NCBI GenBank assembly: GCA_028289345.1
Contig: JANQQL010000015.1
Coordinates: 62,001 to 126,000 of the forward strand
Direction: 5' to 3'
Length of the DNA stretch: 64,000 nt
From: Planctomycetota bacterium
GTDB lineage: Bacteria > Planctomycetota > B15-G4 > SIAN01
Shown here: positions 45,110-55,027 of the stretch, one piece after another
Position numbering within the stretch: position 1 is the stretch's first letter
Layout: the number at the start of each line of letters is the position of its first letter
Made by a program: the position numbers and the translations under genes
Notes under the pieces: model-generated
Seen by the model: only the letters and a program-made list of their open reading frames with translations
Database searches by the model: none
Told to the model about the DNA's origin: nothing

Positions 45110-48100
45110 ATGGGGATCTGTTCGTTCTGGAGGAGGTCGGCCGCGGGATTTCTCGCTCTGGCCGGCGTTTCCTTGGCAGCAAACACTGGTCACGCCCAAG
45201 CACCCATTCGCTGGAAATCCCAGGAGGGGCCAACCGCGCTCTCCCTTTCTCGAATGGAAACGGCCGGGATCCGAGACACGCTGAATGCGTTGTCCGGGCG
45301 TCACGTGGTGGTGCAGTTCGACACACCGGTCACACCCACCCAGCGACAAGAGCTGGAGAGCGCTGGCCTGCGCCTGCTTCGATCCGTCGGCAGTGGCGGC
45401 TACTTCGCCCGCTGGAGCGGAGGGGAAGGGCGTGCGCAACAGATCGCAGACGTGCCGGAACTCGTGCAAGTCGCGGCGATCGAAACCCAATGGAAGATGC
45501 ACTCGCTGTGGGACAACGAGGCGACCCCTGAGTGGTCGCTGATCGACAACAGCTCCCCGGATCCGCGAGTGGCCGCCTATGTCCTGTTCCATCGCGACGT
45601 TCCGCTCAACCGCGGACGCCGTTTGGTGGAACGATCCGGCGGTGACGTCATCGACGTGCTGGAGTCGATTGCCGGAATGGTCATCGAGCTGCCTCGCTCG
45701 AAGATCGCCGAGCTTGCAGGGCGCGACGAGGTGCAGTGGATGGAGCCTCCTCTTCCGCGCATGGAAGGCATTCTTGTCAACGACAGCAATCGAACCCTCA
45801 CCCAGGTGGACACCCTTCATGGGGCGCCGTTCAGCCTGGACGGAACCGGTGTATCGGTGATGGTCTACGACGGTGGCACCGCGCTCTCGACCCATGACGA
45901 TTTCAGCGGCCGACTGACTGTCCGCGACTCGGCAGGGCTCAGCTTCCATGCCACTCACGTGGCCGGCACCATTGGTGGTGACGGCACCGCCAGCGGCGGA
46001 ACTTTGAGCGGCATGGCGCCCGCGGTGACCATCGAATCCTACGGCTTCCAGTTCGACGGGACGGGCACGTTCCTCTACACCAACCCCGGCGACATCGAGT
46101 CCGACTACGATGAAGCCATCAACGTGCACGGCGTCGACATTTCCAATAACTCGATCGGCACCAACACCGAGCCCAATGGCTTTCCCTGCAACTACCAAGG
46201 GGATTACGGGGTGACTTCGGCACTGATCGACGCCATCGTGCGCGGCTCTCTGGGCAACCCGTTCCGCATCATCTGGGCCAACGGCAACGAACGTCAGGGA
46301 AGCAACTGCGACGTCGAAGGCTTCGGTGACTATTACAGCACCGCGCCTCCCGCGGGGGCCAAGAATCACATCGCGGTCGGTGCTCTCAACTCCAACAACG
46401 ACACCATGACGTCTTTCAGCAGCTGGGGCCCCACCGACGACGGCCGGATCAAGCCCGACGTCAGCGGTCCTGGCTGCCAGAGCGATGCGGATGGCGGCGT
46501 GACCTCCACGGATAGCTCCGGGAACACCGCCTACGTGACGTTGTGCGGCACTTCCATGGCCGCCCCGACGGTGACGGGCATCTGCGCCCTGCTACTCGAG
46601 GACTACCGCGCCAACTTCGTCGGAGCGGATCCGAGGAATTCGATGCTCAAGGCGTTCCTCGCTCACAACGCGGCGGACACGGGCAACGCGGGACCGGATT
46701 ATCAGTTTGGGTACGGCTCCGTGCGCGCTCAGGACACGATTGAATTCGTCCGCCTTGGTCAGTTCACCGAAGAGACTCTCGACAACACCGGTTCACGGGT
46801 CGCCTACACGTTGAGCGTTGCTGCGGCGACTCCCGAACTCAAGGTCACCATGGCTTGGGACGATGCACCAGGTACGCCGAATGTTCTGCCGGCTCTGGTG
46901 AACGACCTCGACCTGGTGGTCACCGATCCCAATGGCGGGCGCCACTATCCGTGGACTTTGGATCCTCTCGCCCCGGCCGATCCGGCGGTGCAGACGAGCG
47001 AAGACCACACCAACAACATCGAACAGGTGCAGGTCGCGTCTCCGATGGCGGGGACCTGGCGGGTCGAAATCTTCGGGCACGACATTCCCGAAGGCCCCCA
47101 GACCTTCTCGATCTGCGCGTCGGAAGCCATGAGTTCCGCCGCCAGCGTGAACATCGCCTTGTTGGATGAGCTGCCGAGCACCGTGGAAGCGGGCACGGCT
47201 CACCCCCTGATGGTCGAAACCGAGGCTCTGGGCGACTCGATCGTGCCCGGCTCCGCCACCCTTCACTTCCGCTATGACGGCGGAGACTTCCTGACCGCGT
47301 CCCTGCCTTTGATCAGTGGTTCCACCTACGATTCCACTCTGCCGCCTCCGGTTTGCGGTGCGACGATGGAGTACTACTGGAGCGTCGAAGGAGCAGTCAG
47401 CGGCACGGTCACCTTGCCCGTCGATGCGCCGGCGTCGTTCTTCACCACCGACGTGCAAACCGCCGTCACCGTGTTCCAGGACGACTTCGAGAACGACTTG
47501 GGTTGGACCATCGAGAACATCGCCGTCACCGACGGCGCGTTCGAGCGTGCCATCCCGGCCGGCGGCGGCGGTCGTGCCGACCCGCTCACCGACTTCGACG
47601 GCTCCGGCCACTGCTACTTGACCGACAACGTCGCGGGGAACTCCGACCTGGATGGCGGTCCCAGCCGCATCACCTCGCCGACCATCGACCTGTCCGGACC
47701 GGGCCCTTACGTCGTGACTTACGCAGCTTGGTTCGCGAACAACGATTTCGACATCGACCGTTTCGACGTGGAGATCTCAAACGACGACGGGTCCAACTTC
47801 ACTCTGGTCGACTCCTTCGGCAACACCAACGGCTGGCAGGTGCGCAGCTTCACGGTCTCTGACTTCGTCACGCCGACATCTCAGATCCGCCTGCGCTTCA
47901 GCGCTACGGACAATCCGAACGACTCGGTGACCGAGGTCGCCATCGACGCGATTCTCATCGAGCGCATCGAGTGCAATCAGTCGTTGGCCGACTGCAACGG
48001 CAACATGGTCGTCGACTCCGACGACATCGCCAGCGGCCGTTCTCCGGACATCGATTCGAACGGTGAACCGGACGAATGTGGCGGCCCCCGTCAGAAAGAG

Positions 48101-48136
48101 CTGCCGGACCGCAAGCAGGCGTTGTTCCCGAACTGA
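45110..48136 (+). CDS. Secreted subtilisin-family (S8) serine protease with C-terminal calcium/anchor-like motif
   Basis: A 1008-residue exported protease. The ATG at 45110 is fixed by GGAGG six bases ahead and by the signal peptide MGICSFWRRSAAGFLALAGV (cleavage after HAQA, about residue 31). A propeptide-like region (60-220) precedes the catalytic domain. Asp254 lies in VSVMVYDGG, His280 in HATHVAGTIGG, oxyanion Asn393 in WANGNE and Ser482 in GTSMAAP. After it come beta-sandwich domains (about 560-690), an MAM/jelly-roll-like region (DFENDLGWTIEN to VDAILIERI, about 785-960) and a final motif, DCNGN...VDSDDIASG...DSNGEPDEC. That motif is typical of planctomycete exported proteins and may be a calcium loop or sorting signal. 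Confidence 0.93.
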   Translation: MGICSFWRRSAAGFLALAGVSLAANTGHAQAPIRWKSQEGPTALSLSRMETAGIRDTLNALSGRHVVVQFDTPVTPTQRQELESAGLRLLRSVGSGGYFARWSGGEGRAQQIADVPELVQVAAIETQWKMHSLWDNEATPEWSLIDNSSPDPRVAAYVLFHRDVPLNRGRRLVERSGGDVIDVLESIAGMVIELPRSKIAELAGRDEVQWMEPPLPRMEGILVNDSNRTLTQVDTLHGAPFSLDGTGVSVMVYDGGTALSTHDDFSGRLTVRDSAGLSFHATHVAGTIGGDGTASGGTLSGMAPAVTIESYGFQFDGTGTFLYTNPGDIESDYDEAINVHGVDISNNSIGTNTEPNGFPCNYQGDYGVTSALIDAIVRGSLGNPFRIIWANGNERQGSNCDVEGFGDYYSTAPPAGAKNHIAVGALNSNNDTMTSFSSWGPTDDGRIKPDVSGPGCQSDADGGVTSTDSSGNTAYVTLCGTSMAAPTVTGICALLLEDYRANFVGADPRNSMLKAFLAHNAADTGNAGPDYQFGYGSVRAQDTIEFVRLGQFTEETLDNTGSRVAYTLSVAAATPELKVTMAWDDAPGTPNVLPALVNDLDLVVTDPNGGRHYPWTLDPLAPADPAVQTSEDHTNNIEQVQVASPMAGTWRVEIFGHDIPEGPQTFSICASEAMSSAASVNIALLDELPSTVEAGTAHPLMVETEALGDSIVPGSATLHFRYDGGDFLTASLPLISGSTYDSTLPPPVCGATMEYYWSVEGAVSGTVTLPVDAPASFFTTDVQTAVTVFQDDFENDLGWTIENIAVTDGAFERAIPAGGGGRADPLTDFDGSGHCYLTDNVAGNSDLDGGPSRITSPTIDLSGPGPYVVTYAAWFANNDFDIDRFDVEISNDDGSNFTLVDSFGNTNGWQVRSFTVSDFVTPTSQIRLRFSATDNPNDSVTEVAIDAILIERIECNQSLADCNGNMVVDSDDIASGRSPDIDSNGEPDECGGPRQKELPDRKQALFPN

Positions 48137-48169
48137 CCGATCCGTTCCTGATTTGTGGAAGTGATATTC

Positions 48170-48204
48170 GCGAGGCGTTCCGGGAGATTCCCGGAACGCC
48201 TCGC
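48170..48204 (+). terminator. Terminator of the subtilase gene
   Basis: GCGAGGCGTTCCGGG and CCCGGAACGCCTCGC form a perfect 15-bp stem with a five-base loop, 33 bases after the stop. TTCCATTC follows; there is no long T-run. Confidence 0.75.
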
Positions 48205-48512
48205 TTCCATTCAGGGATCGCGGCAAGGGAACCCAAACTCGTTTCGCGGCGAGGTCTCGAGACGGAGTTCGACCATTCGCCGAACAGCGCCGTCATCACT
48301 GCGAAATGGATGGCTGACAAGAACAGGTGAGCCGCCAAGAAGAGGCAACCTGGCGGTGGCGGTGACTCGACTGACTCACGCCGTTCTGCACCGACCAGGG
48401 CAATCTCAAGGGATTGGACTCGGGAGACTCGGAGCGCGAAAGGACGATGCAGCCAAGGAGCTCTGAACCGGAAAGCGGTGGCGACAAGCCTCGCTCGAAA
48501 CGAGAAAGAAAA
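48205..48512. other. Intergenic region
   Basis: No supported gene between the protease terminator and tRNA-Thr. Just below the tRNA (minus strand) TTTTCTTTC then CTCG-TTT-CGAG could end the tRNA transcript. Confidence 0.4.
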
Positions 48513-48587
48513 TGGAGCTGGCGGTGGGATTTGAACCCACGACCTCGTCCTTACCAAGGACGTGCTCTACCCCTGAGCCACGCCAGC
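48513..48587 (-). tRNA. tRNA-Thr (anticodon GGU)
   Basis: Full cloverleaf on the minus strand. The acceptor stem is GCTGGCG/CGCCAGC. The D arm is GCTC AGGGGTA GAGC. The anticodon arm is CGTCC TTGGTAA GGACG with anticodon GGT, and there is a five-base variable loop. The T arm is GTGGG TTCAAAT CCCAC. The discriminator is T, and the 3' CCA is encoded. It lies 152 bases after rpoZ on the same strand. Confidence 0.97.
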
Positions 48588-48668
48588 TTCGTTCGTTCCT
48601 GATGGGTTCCGCGAGGCGCGCGACGGATCAGAGCGTGGCGCGATGACGCGGGTGCTGCGAGGAGCAAA

Positions 48669-48694
48669 TTGTACCGCTCGCTCCGAACTTCAAA
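48669..48694 (-). promoter_or_regulatory. Possible promoter for tRNA-Thr
   Basis: On the minus strand TTGAAG (48694-48689) and TACAAT (48674-48669) stand 14 bases apart in an AT-rich patch between rpoZ and the tRNA. The -10 is good; the spacing is short. Confidence 0.35.
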
Positions 48695-48739
48695 ATACTC
48701 GGGACTGCAAAACAACCAGACTTCCTTGCGACACTCGAC

Positions 48740-49120
48740 TCAGGGGCCGGCCGTCGGCGCATCGCCGCCGCCGGCTGGATTGGCCACGGCGTCCTGGGCC
48801 AGGTCGATGGTCGGCATGGCGGTCGGCGGAGGACCAAAGGCGCTCTCGGCCTCGGGCGAGGCAGCAATGCGGCCTTCCTTCTCGAGGCGGGCCTGCTCCA
48901 CCAGCTTTTCGAACTCGTCCTCGGGAATCATCTCGAGGGTGATCTTCTCTTCCAAGATCTCGCGCAGAGCGATGTCGATGGGCCCCGCAGCGCTGGCACC
49001 GGTCTCGATGACCGGAGGCGCGCCACGCACCAGCTCGATGATCCGCTTTTGCAGCAAGACGGAGAGTCGGAACGAACCACCGACGCGACGCTTGGCGTTT
49101 TCCAGGTTCCGAAGATCCAT
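48740..49120 (-). CDS. rpoZ: RNA polymerase omega subunit
   Basis: A 126-residue protein. The start at 49120 (MDLRNLENAKRRVGGSFRLSVLLQKRIIELVRG) matches the omega N-terminus, with AAAGGA ten bases upstream. The family core continues with DIALREILEEKITLEMIPEDEFE. Omega stabilises beta' during assembly and, in many bacteria, forms a ppGpp site. The C-terminal tail after residue 90 (PEAESAFGPPPTAMPTIDLA) is a low-complexity extension. No gmk neighbour is present, unlike the common gmk-rpoZ order. The frame is open further upstream, but that part lacks coding signs. Confidence 0.88.
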   Translation of the reverse strand: MDLRNLENAKRRVGGSFRLSVLLQKRIIELVRGAPPVIETGASAAGPIDIALREILEEKITLEMIPEDEFEKLVEQARLEKEGRIAASPEAESAFGPPPTAMPTIDLAQDAVANPAGGGDAPTAGP

Positions 49121-49676
49121 GCAGACCACGTCCTTTTTCGAGGGAGGGAGGAGGCGCCGCCCGAGTGGACGAGGCGTCCCCAGGAGAAGCCGTTTCCCGG
49201 ACTGAGGAGAACCCAGGAGTTTATCACAGGTCGAGAGCCCGACTCCAGTCGCCATTTGTTCGGGAGCCCAGGCGATCGCCCCGAGCCAAGCCCCCCTCCT
49301 CCCCGTCTCACTCCCCGGGAGACACCGACGAGATGCTCCTAAGCGACGCTCGTGCTTGGGTCGCCCGTTCGTCGATCCAAGCACGGGAGATTTCGCGCCG
49401 AGACCTCGTCGACTGCCGTCCAGCCGTTCACGGGTCAAGGCGCCCATTGGCCCCGGATGAATCCCAAGCCGGCTTGAATGAGCCAAAGCTCTCTCCGGCG
49501 AGGACTTACGGCGACCCGCACCGACCGTATGCCGGAAGGAAACGGGAAAGAACCGCGGCCGAAATGCCGAACCCGGGCGAACTTGGCCATTGGCCCTCGG
49601 CCGTCATGCCTTGGCCTTCGCCGAGGATCCGCGAATGACTCTGGCCCCGAAACGCCAACGACCGGATGCGGCACGA
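49121..49676. other. Intergenic region of about 550 bp
   Basis: No gene is supported. CGTGCTTGG and CCAAGCACG (about 49349-49385) form a 9-bp inverted repeat with a 17-base loop. Nothing else was identified. Confidence 0.45.
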
Positions 49677-51074
49677 CTACTCCTGAATGTCATACTGCTT
49701 CAGCTTGCGCTGCAAGGTGCGAAGGCTGATCCCCAGCACGGCGGAGGCTTTGGTTCGGTTGCCCCCCACCGACCGCAGGGTTTCGATGATCGCCTGGCGC
49801 TCCAGCTCATCCATGGTCATGCCGACCTGGAACAGTCCGCCCGAGGCGGCCAACGGGAGTTCCACCAGCGGAGGAGGCAGGTCCTCCAAGGCAATGTCTT
49901 CCTGGCGGGCCAGGACCGCGGAGCTTTCCACGACGTTGCGCAACTCCCGAACGTTGCCCGGCCACTCATAGGCGGTGAGCCGGCTGATGACTTCGGGGGT
50001 CAGCCGCCGCGGCGGCAGCTCGTTGTCACTGATCGCCTCGGTCAGGAATCCGCGAGCCAGGAGAGGGATGTCCTCCCGACGGTCGCGCAACGGCGGCAGC
50101 TCGATGGTCACGACCTTCAGTCGGTACAGGAAGTCTTCGCGGAAGGAGCCGTCCGCGACCTTGGCTTCGATGTCTTGATGAGTGGCCGCGATAATGCGCA
50201 GGTCCACCGGCTCTTCCTTGGTCGATCCCAGAGGCGTGACCACGCGAGTCTCCAGGACCCGCAACAGCTTCGCCTGGAGATGGGGCTCCAACTCTCCGAC
50301 CTCGTCGATGAACAGGGTGCCCCCATCTGCCGCATGAATGAGCCCCTGGCGGCGCTGCACGGCTCCGGTGAAGGCCCCTCGCTCGTGACCGAACAACTCA
50401 CTTTCCATCAACGTCGCTGGCAGTGCCGCGCAGTTGATCGCCACGAAGCGCCCGGCCTTCCGAGTGCTGTTCTGATGCAGCGCTCGCGCGACCAACTCTT
50501 TCCCGGTCCCGCTCTCTCCGCGAATCAGTACCGTGGTCCGGGTGGGAGCCACCTGACGAATCACGTCGAACACTCGACGCATTCCTCGAGAGTTCCCAAT
50601 CAGATTCTCGAACCCGTACTGCTCGTCGAGCTGCTGGCGCAAAGAGGAAACTTCTTCCTCGAGAGCCTGGCGCTGCACAACCTCTCCGAGAAGCCGAGTC
50701 AACACAGTCAGGTTCACGGGCTTGGTGACGTAGTGGTAGGCCCCTTCCTTCATGGCTTCCACCGCCGAGTCGACGCTCGCGTAACCGGTCACCACCACCA
50801 CTTCGACCCGCGGGTTCTTGCGTCGAACCTCCCGCAAGACGTCGAGCCCAGAGCCGCCCGGAAGCTTCAAGTCGGTAATGACGACCTGAGTTTCGGCCGT
50901 GACAAGGGCCAAGCCCTGCTCGCTGCTCGCCGCACCGTCGACGTGGTAGCCCTTGCCTTCCAAGTATTCGAGCAGCGACTCACGCTGGGTTTCGTCGTCC
51001 TCGATCAGGACGATGCTGGCGCCGCGCGCGGGAACCGCATCCGCTGCCGCACTCGAGGGTTCTGCTTGGACCAT
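49677..51074 (-). CDS. NtrC-family sigma-54-dependent response regulator
   Basis: A 465-residue activator. The receiver domain (residues 20-130) has acidic IEDDE, phospho-acceptor Asp68 in VVITDLKLPG, and KP at 118-119. The AAA+ domain has Walker A GESGTGKE at 186-193. The sigma-54 contact loop GAFTGA at 233-238 is intact, so it should truly activate RpoN promoters. Walker B is GGTLFIDEVGEL. The C-terminal Fis-type helix-turn-helix is VGGNRTKASAVLGISLRTLQRKL. No kinase adjoins it, so it is an orphan here. It is divergent from the DUF4388 protein gene. Confidence 0.94.
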   Translation of the reverse strand: MVQAEPSSAAADAVPARGASIVLIEDDETQRESLLEYLEGKGYHVDGAASSEQGLALVTAETQVVITDLKLPGGSGLDVLREVRRKNPRVEVVVVTGYASVDSAVEAMKEGAYHYVTKPVNLTVLTRLLGEVVQRQALEEEVSSLRQQLDEQYGFENLIGNSRGMRRVFDVIRQVAPTRTTVLIRGESGTGKELVARALHQNSTRKAGRFVAINCAALPATLMESELFGHERGAFTGAVQRRQGLIHAADGGTLFIDEVGELEPHLQAKLLRVLETRVVTPLGSTKEEPVDLRIIAATHQDIEAKVADGSFREDFLYRLKVVTIELPPLRDRREDIPLLARGFLTEAISDNELPPRRLTPEVISRLTAYEWPGNVRELRNVVESSAVLARQEDIALEDLPPPLVELPLAASGGLFQVGMTMDELERQAIIETLRSVGGNRTKASAVLGISLRTLQRKLKQYDIQE

Positions 51075-51372
51075 GGGAGTTCGTTCCTTCCCAACAGATC
51101 GGCGGGCGAGGGCGCCAATTCGTCATCTTCCCCGCCGAGTTCAAAGTCATTCACTACCTACAGTTACGACACCAAAGGTCGGTCGGTTGCAGCATATTAC
51201 GACAAAATGGTCGACGGCGCCATTTTTCCGCAAGAAGAGCCAGTCATCGCGCCACTTTGTCGCGAAGAAAGCCGCGGGTGAATTCAAGGGCGCCCCCACC
51301 TCAAGACGATGCAGACCCCCGGGCGTGTACTTAATGAACTGACGTGAGACCGGAGGGAGCTGCCCAACTCGC

Positions 51373-54300
51373 ATGTCCCTGAAGGGTGATCTCAAAAACG
51401 TACAGCTCGCGGATCTGTTTCAGACCCTCTCCCAGAATCAGCAACAGGGGGTCCTCACGATCTCGGCGGGCGGCGGAAGCCGGCGCATCCTCTTTGCCCC
51501 GGACGGGATCACTCTGCTCGATCCGCAGGTCGCCGGTCGTCGGCGCCTGGGAGAGATCCTGCTCTCCGCCGGATTGATCACGGAAGAACAGCTCACCGAA
51601 GCCCTTCGAGAGCAGTCTCGCAGCCGCAAGTTCCTGGGCGAAACCCTGATCGACGCGGGGCGCGTCACTCCCGAGGACCTGTCGCGTCTGCTCCAGGTCC
51701 AAGTCGAGGAAGAGCTGTACGGTCTCTTCCGCATCGACACGGGAGTCTTCGAATTCCGAGACGGCCAAGACGGCGACTCGGCGATTCCCCAGGTCAACCC
51801 GATGCACGTCGACGGCATCGTGTTGGAAGCGGCCCGCCGCTTGGACGAATGGCGGCTCATCCAAGAACAGATTCCGGATCTCGAACGGATCTACGTCCCC
51901 ACCACGGCCCAGCCGGTCGAGGACGAAGACGCCAACCTGGTCTTGTCCTATCTGGACGGACGACGCAGCGTGCAAGAAGCGGCCGACGCCCTGCTCACTT
52001 CGCCGTTCACCATTGCCAAGATCCTGGCCGAGCTTGCGGAACAGGGACTCGTCCGCGAATCGAATAGTGCCGAGCTGCACCACTCCGCCATGGAGTGCTT
52101 GGGCGAGGGCAAGAAGCGACAGGCAAGGAAGATCCTGCACTGCTTGCAAGCAGTGGACTCGGCGCGAGACGAGTACCTGGAACCCCTTGCCGCCTTGTTC
52201 CGCGAAGCCGAAGACCACCCAGCGGCCGCCCAAGCGAGGCTGCGCCTGGCGCGCTTCGCCTGGGACGAAGAGAACTTCGAAAACGCACGGGATCACCTGC
52301 TCGAAGCCCTCAAGGATCGCCCGGACTCGATTCCGGTCCTGAGCCGTCTGGCAGACGTCTATCAGGAACTCGGCGACAAAACGAACCAAGCGCGTTACCT
52401 GAAAGACCTGGCAGAACTGCACAAAGCCGGTGGCGATCCCGAAGCCGCCATTCGCTGTCTGGAAAAGCTTCTGCCCATCGCCGAGGACGCGGACGAAATC
52501 CTGCGTCACCTGGTCGACTGTTGCTTGCGTGCGCGGCTCAAGGAAAAGGCCCTCGAGATCCTCGAGAAGCAAGTCGCGGAGCTGAAGAAGAGTAAGCGTC
52601 ACGACGAGCTGCCGGCGGTCTACAAGCGCATCCTGACCATCGACCCGGGGCGCAACGACGTCAAGCGCGCTCTGACCAAGGTCAGCCGTACCAAACGCGA
52701 GAAGCTCCTGCGTATCGCGGCCTGGAGCTTCGTGATCGGCACGGTGCTTTGCGTGGCCGGCTGGTACATGATGCGCGAGCAACAGCGCAAGACCGGCCTG
52801 TTCGAAGTGGCCGAAGCCAATCGGATCCTTGCCGGCGGCGATCCCCAAGGGGCTCGGGTCCGGGTGCAAGAGGCCCTCGCCAAGTACCCACTCGAAGAGG
52901 TCGTCATGGCGGCGACGTCTCTGATCGACCGCATTGATGAGCGCATCCAAGAGGACGTTCGCTCCGCGCGAGACCTGCGGGAGGGAGAGCTGGACAGTGC
53001 TCTTTCCGGGATTCAGGATCTGCAAGACCGGCGCGAGTTCGACCAGTCCTTGTCGGCACTCTTGAAGTTGTTCGAGGAGACCCCCGAGGCCTACCTGCGA
53101 AGTCGCGTCAGCATCCGCATCCGGGCTTCGATCGAGTCGCTCATCGATCACGTCATCAAGGTGATCGAATTCTCTGACGCCTTCGAGCGCCCGATTCACG
53201 ATTCCGAAGTCACGCCGGCCTACGTTGCCGCGGTGAAGTTCTTCCCCGCGAGTACGGCCGAACAGATTCAGCAGGTGCAGGCGGCTCTCGACAGCAACGA
53301 AACGGACTTCGGGCAAGAGCTGGCCGAAAAGCTGGACAAAGCCAACCGCTTGCTGAACTCGTGGACCGAAGCCAACGATCGCATGCAGCCGGAGATCGCG
53401 CTGCTGCGGGAGCGCCACGAACGGTTGAACGTCCTCGAACAGCTCTCGGACGAGTTCATGGAAGCGCAGCGAATGGTCGCCCAAGGCCATCTCTCCGAGG
53501 CCCATGCTCTGTTCGAAACGGTGCTCAAGAACTACGGCGACGGCGAGCTGCGAGACACCATTCTGAAACGACTCAGCGACGTCGAAGCCGTCATGGCACT
53601 CATCGCTCGTGTCGATCAGCAGATCGCAGAAAACCTCGTCGAACAGGCTCACTCCGAGATCCTGATCGGCATCGAGGAATATCCGGACCTTCCGGTGGAC
53701 AGCCTGGTCCCCTTGCCCATCCGCATCACCTCGATGCCGACTGGAGCGCGGGTCGAGGAACAAGGCCGCTATCTCGGCGAAACTCCGCGGGTGGTTCGCA
53801 TCGCCCGCGATGCCAAACGCTCGTTCCGTCTGAGCATGCCCGGCTTCGCCACCGAGGAATTCGAACTGGATTCGAAACGACCCACGCGCTCGTTCCAGAT
53901 GCGCATGAACTCTCTGTTCCAGGTGCAGCTGGACGTGCCGGTGGATGCCGCCCCGATCCACCATGGCACCGAGTTCTTCGTGGCCAGCCGGGACGGAATT
54001 CTGCTCGCCATCAATCCCGAAGCCGAACAGCCGGTGCGCAAGCTGGAAACTCGCTCGCTGTCGGGAAGCCGGACCTCTCCCGTCGGAACTCCGTTCGGAA
54101 TCGCGTTCACCGTGGTCGAAGGCACCGTGTCCATGGTCGACCCCTACTCCGAAGAGCTCACCACCCGCTGGTCGGTGGACTTGCAAGAGGAGATCCATCA
54201 CGAGCCCACGATCCACGACCGAACCATTCTGGTCGTGACCCAGCTCGGCAACCTGGTGGGACTGGACGGCGAAACCGGTCGCGAACTGTTCCGTCTGGAC

Positions 54301-54870
54301 TTGCAGCGCAAGCCGGTCGCTCGACCCGTGGTTCACGAGCGTCACGCCTACATTTGCCTGGAAGGCGGGGAACTCATGTCGGTGGATCTGGAGCGCCAGG
54401 AAACCGCGTTCCGCAAAGTGCTCGAAGAAGAGATCCACGGCGCGCCGGCCGTGCGATCGAGGGAGATCCTGTGCACGACGATCACCGGACAAGTGGTGTG
54501 CTTGGACGCGGCATCGGGCGTCGTTCGCTGGATCCTTCCGACCAACGATCTTCCTCGGGGTGAACTCTCCCTCAGCGAGGGGTTCGCGTTCTTGCCTCTC
54601 GGCCGACGGATCGAAAAGATCGACTTGCAAGAAAAGCGCAGCGTGCACCAGTGGACCAACCTGCCCATCGCCGGAGACTCGGTGTGCATGGGAGAGTTGA
54701 CCCTTGTCGGTGGAAAAGACGGCATTCTGTACGGACTGCGGGGGGAATCATCGCTCCCCTACTTCATCACTCACGTCAGCGAAGAGTCCGTGGTTGGCCA
54801 ACCGGTCCTCACGCCGAATGGCGTGGGCGTCCTTTGCGAAGACGGCGTGTTCCAGATCTTCGAACGCTAA
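51373..54870 (+). CDS. Multidomain membrane protein: DUF4388 - TPR - TM - PEGA - PQQ propeller
   Basis: A 1165-residue protein with an unusual domain chain. The N-terminus is a DUF4388/PATAN-type domain (MSLKGDLKNVQLADLFQTLS) with MshEN-like repeats (GEILLSAGLITEEQLTEALREQ, GETLIDAGRVTPEDLSRLLQ). TPR-like repeats fill about 240-440. One membrane helix is at about 448-468 (AAWSFVIGTVLCVAGWYMM). A helical region is followed by a PEGA domain at about 779-850 (ITSMPTGARVEEQGRYLGETP). A PQQ-type beta-propeller runs to the end (LVGLDGETGRELFRLDLQ, VVCLDAASGVVRWILP). The DUF4388 part suggests cytoplasmic two-component or motility-type signalling, and the propeller is extracytoplasmic. Its exact role is unknown. 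Confidence 0.85.
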   Translation: MSLKGDLKNVQLADLFQTLSQNQQQGVLTISAGGGSRRILFAPDGITLLDPQVAGRRRLGEILLSAGLITEEQLTEALREQSRSRKFLGETLIDAGRVTPEDLSRLLQVQVEEELYGLFRIDTGVFEFRDGQDGDSAIPQVNPMHVDGIVLEAARRLDEWRLIQEQIPDLERIYVPTTAQPVEDEDANLVLSYLDGRRSVQEAADALLTSPFTIAKILAELAEQGLVRESNSAELHHSAMECLGEGKKRQARKILHCLQAVDSARDEYLEPLAALFREAEDHPAAAQARLRLARFAWDEENFENARDHLLEALKDRPDSIPVLSRLADVYQELGDKTNQARYLKDLAELHKAGGDPEAAIRCLEKLLPIAEDADEILRHLVDCCLRARLKEKALEILEKQVAELKKSKRHDELPAVYKRILTIDPGRNDVKRALTKVSRTKREKLLRIAAWSFVIGTVLCVAGWYMMREQQRKTGLFEVAEANRILAGGDPQGARVRVQEALAKYPLEEVVMAATSLIDRIDERIQEDVRSARDLREGELDSALSGIQDLQDRREFDQSLSALLKLFEETPEAYLRSRVSIRIRASIESLIDHVIKVIEFSDAFERPIHDSEVTPAYVAAVKFFPASTAEQIQQVQAALDSNETDFGQELAEKLDKANRLLNSWTEANDRMQPEIALLRERHERLNVLEQLSDEFMEAQRMVAQGHLSEAHALFETVLKNYGDGELRDTILKRLSDVEAVMALIARVDQQIAENLVEQAHSEILIGIEEYPDLPVDSLVPLPIRITSMPTGARVEEQGRYLGETPRVVRIARDAKRSFRLSMPGFATEEFELDSKRPTRSFQMRMNSLFQVQLDVPVDAAPIHHGTEFFVASRDGILLAINPEAEQPVRKLETRSLSGSRTSPVGTPFGIAFTVVEGTVSMVDPYSEELTTRWSVDLQEEIHHEPTIHDRTILVVTQLGNLVGLDGETGRELFRLDLQRKPVARPVVHERHAYICLEGGELMSVDLERQETAFRKVLEEEIHGAPAVRSREILCTTITGQVVCLDAASGVVRWILPTNDLPRGELSLSEGFAFLPLGRRIEKIDLQEKRSVHQWTNLPIAGDSVCMGELTLVGGKDGILYGLRGESSLPYFITHVSEESVVGQPVLTPNGVGVLCEDGVFQIFER

Positions 54871-55027
54871 CTCCCCTGCGTCAGAGGAACCCCGGCGTCG
54901 CCCCGGTGGGCGCGCTTCTGGGCCAACAGAACGGCACAGATCTCGGCGAAAGCTCCTGACCCCTTGAGGTAAGATCGGGTCTCACCTGGGAACAAACCCC
55001 TGATCGCCAGCGGGGAGGCCGACGATC

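Noticed and set aside
51331..54648. 1105-codon open frame on the minus strand
   Set aside because: Exact antisense of the DUF4388-PQQ gene, which has real domains. Similar antisense frames over ftsH (16813-18756), the AsmA gene (5900-7342, 9002-10024) and the subtilase (45080-46369) were dismissed for the same reason.
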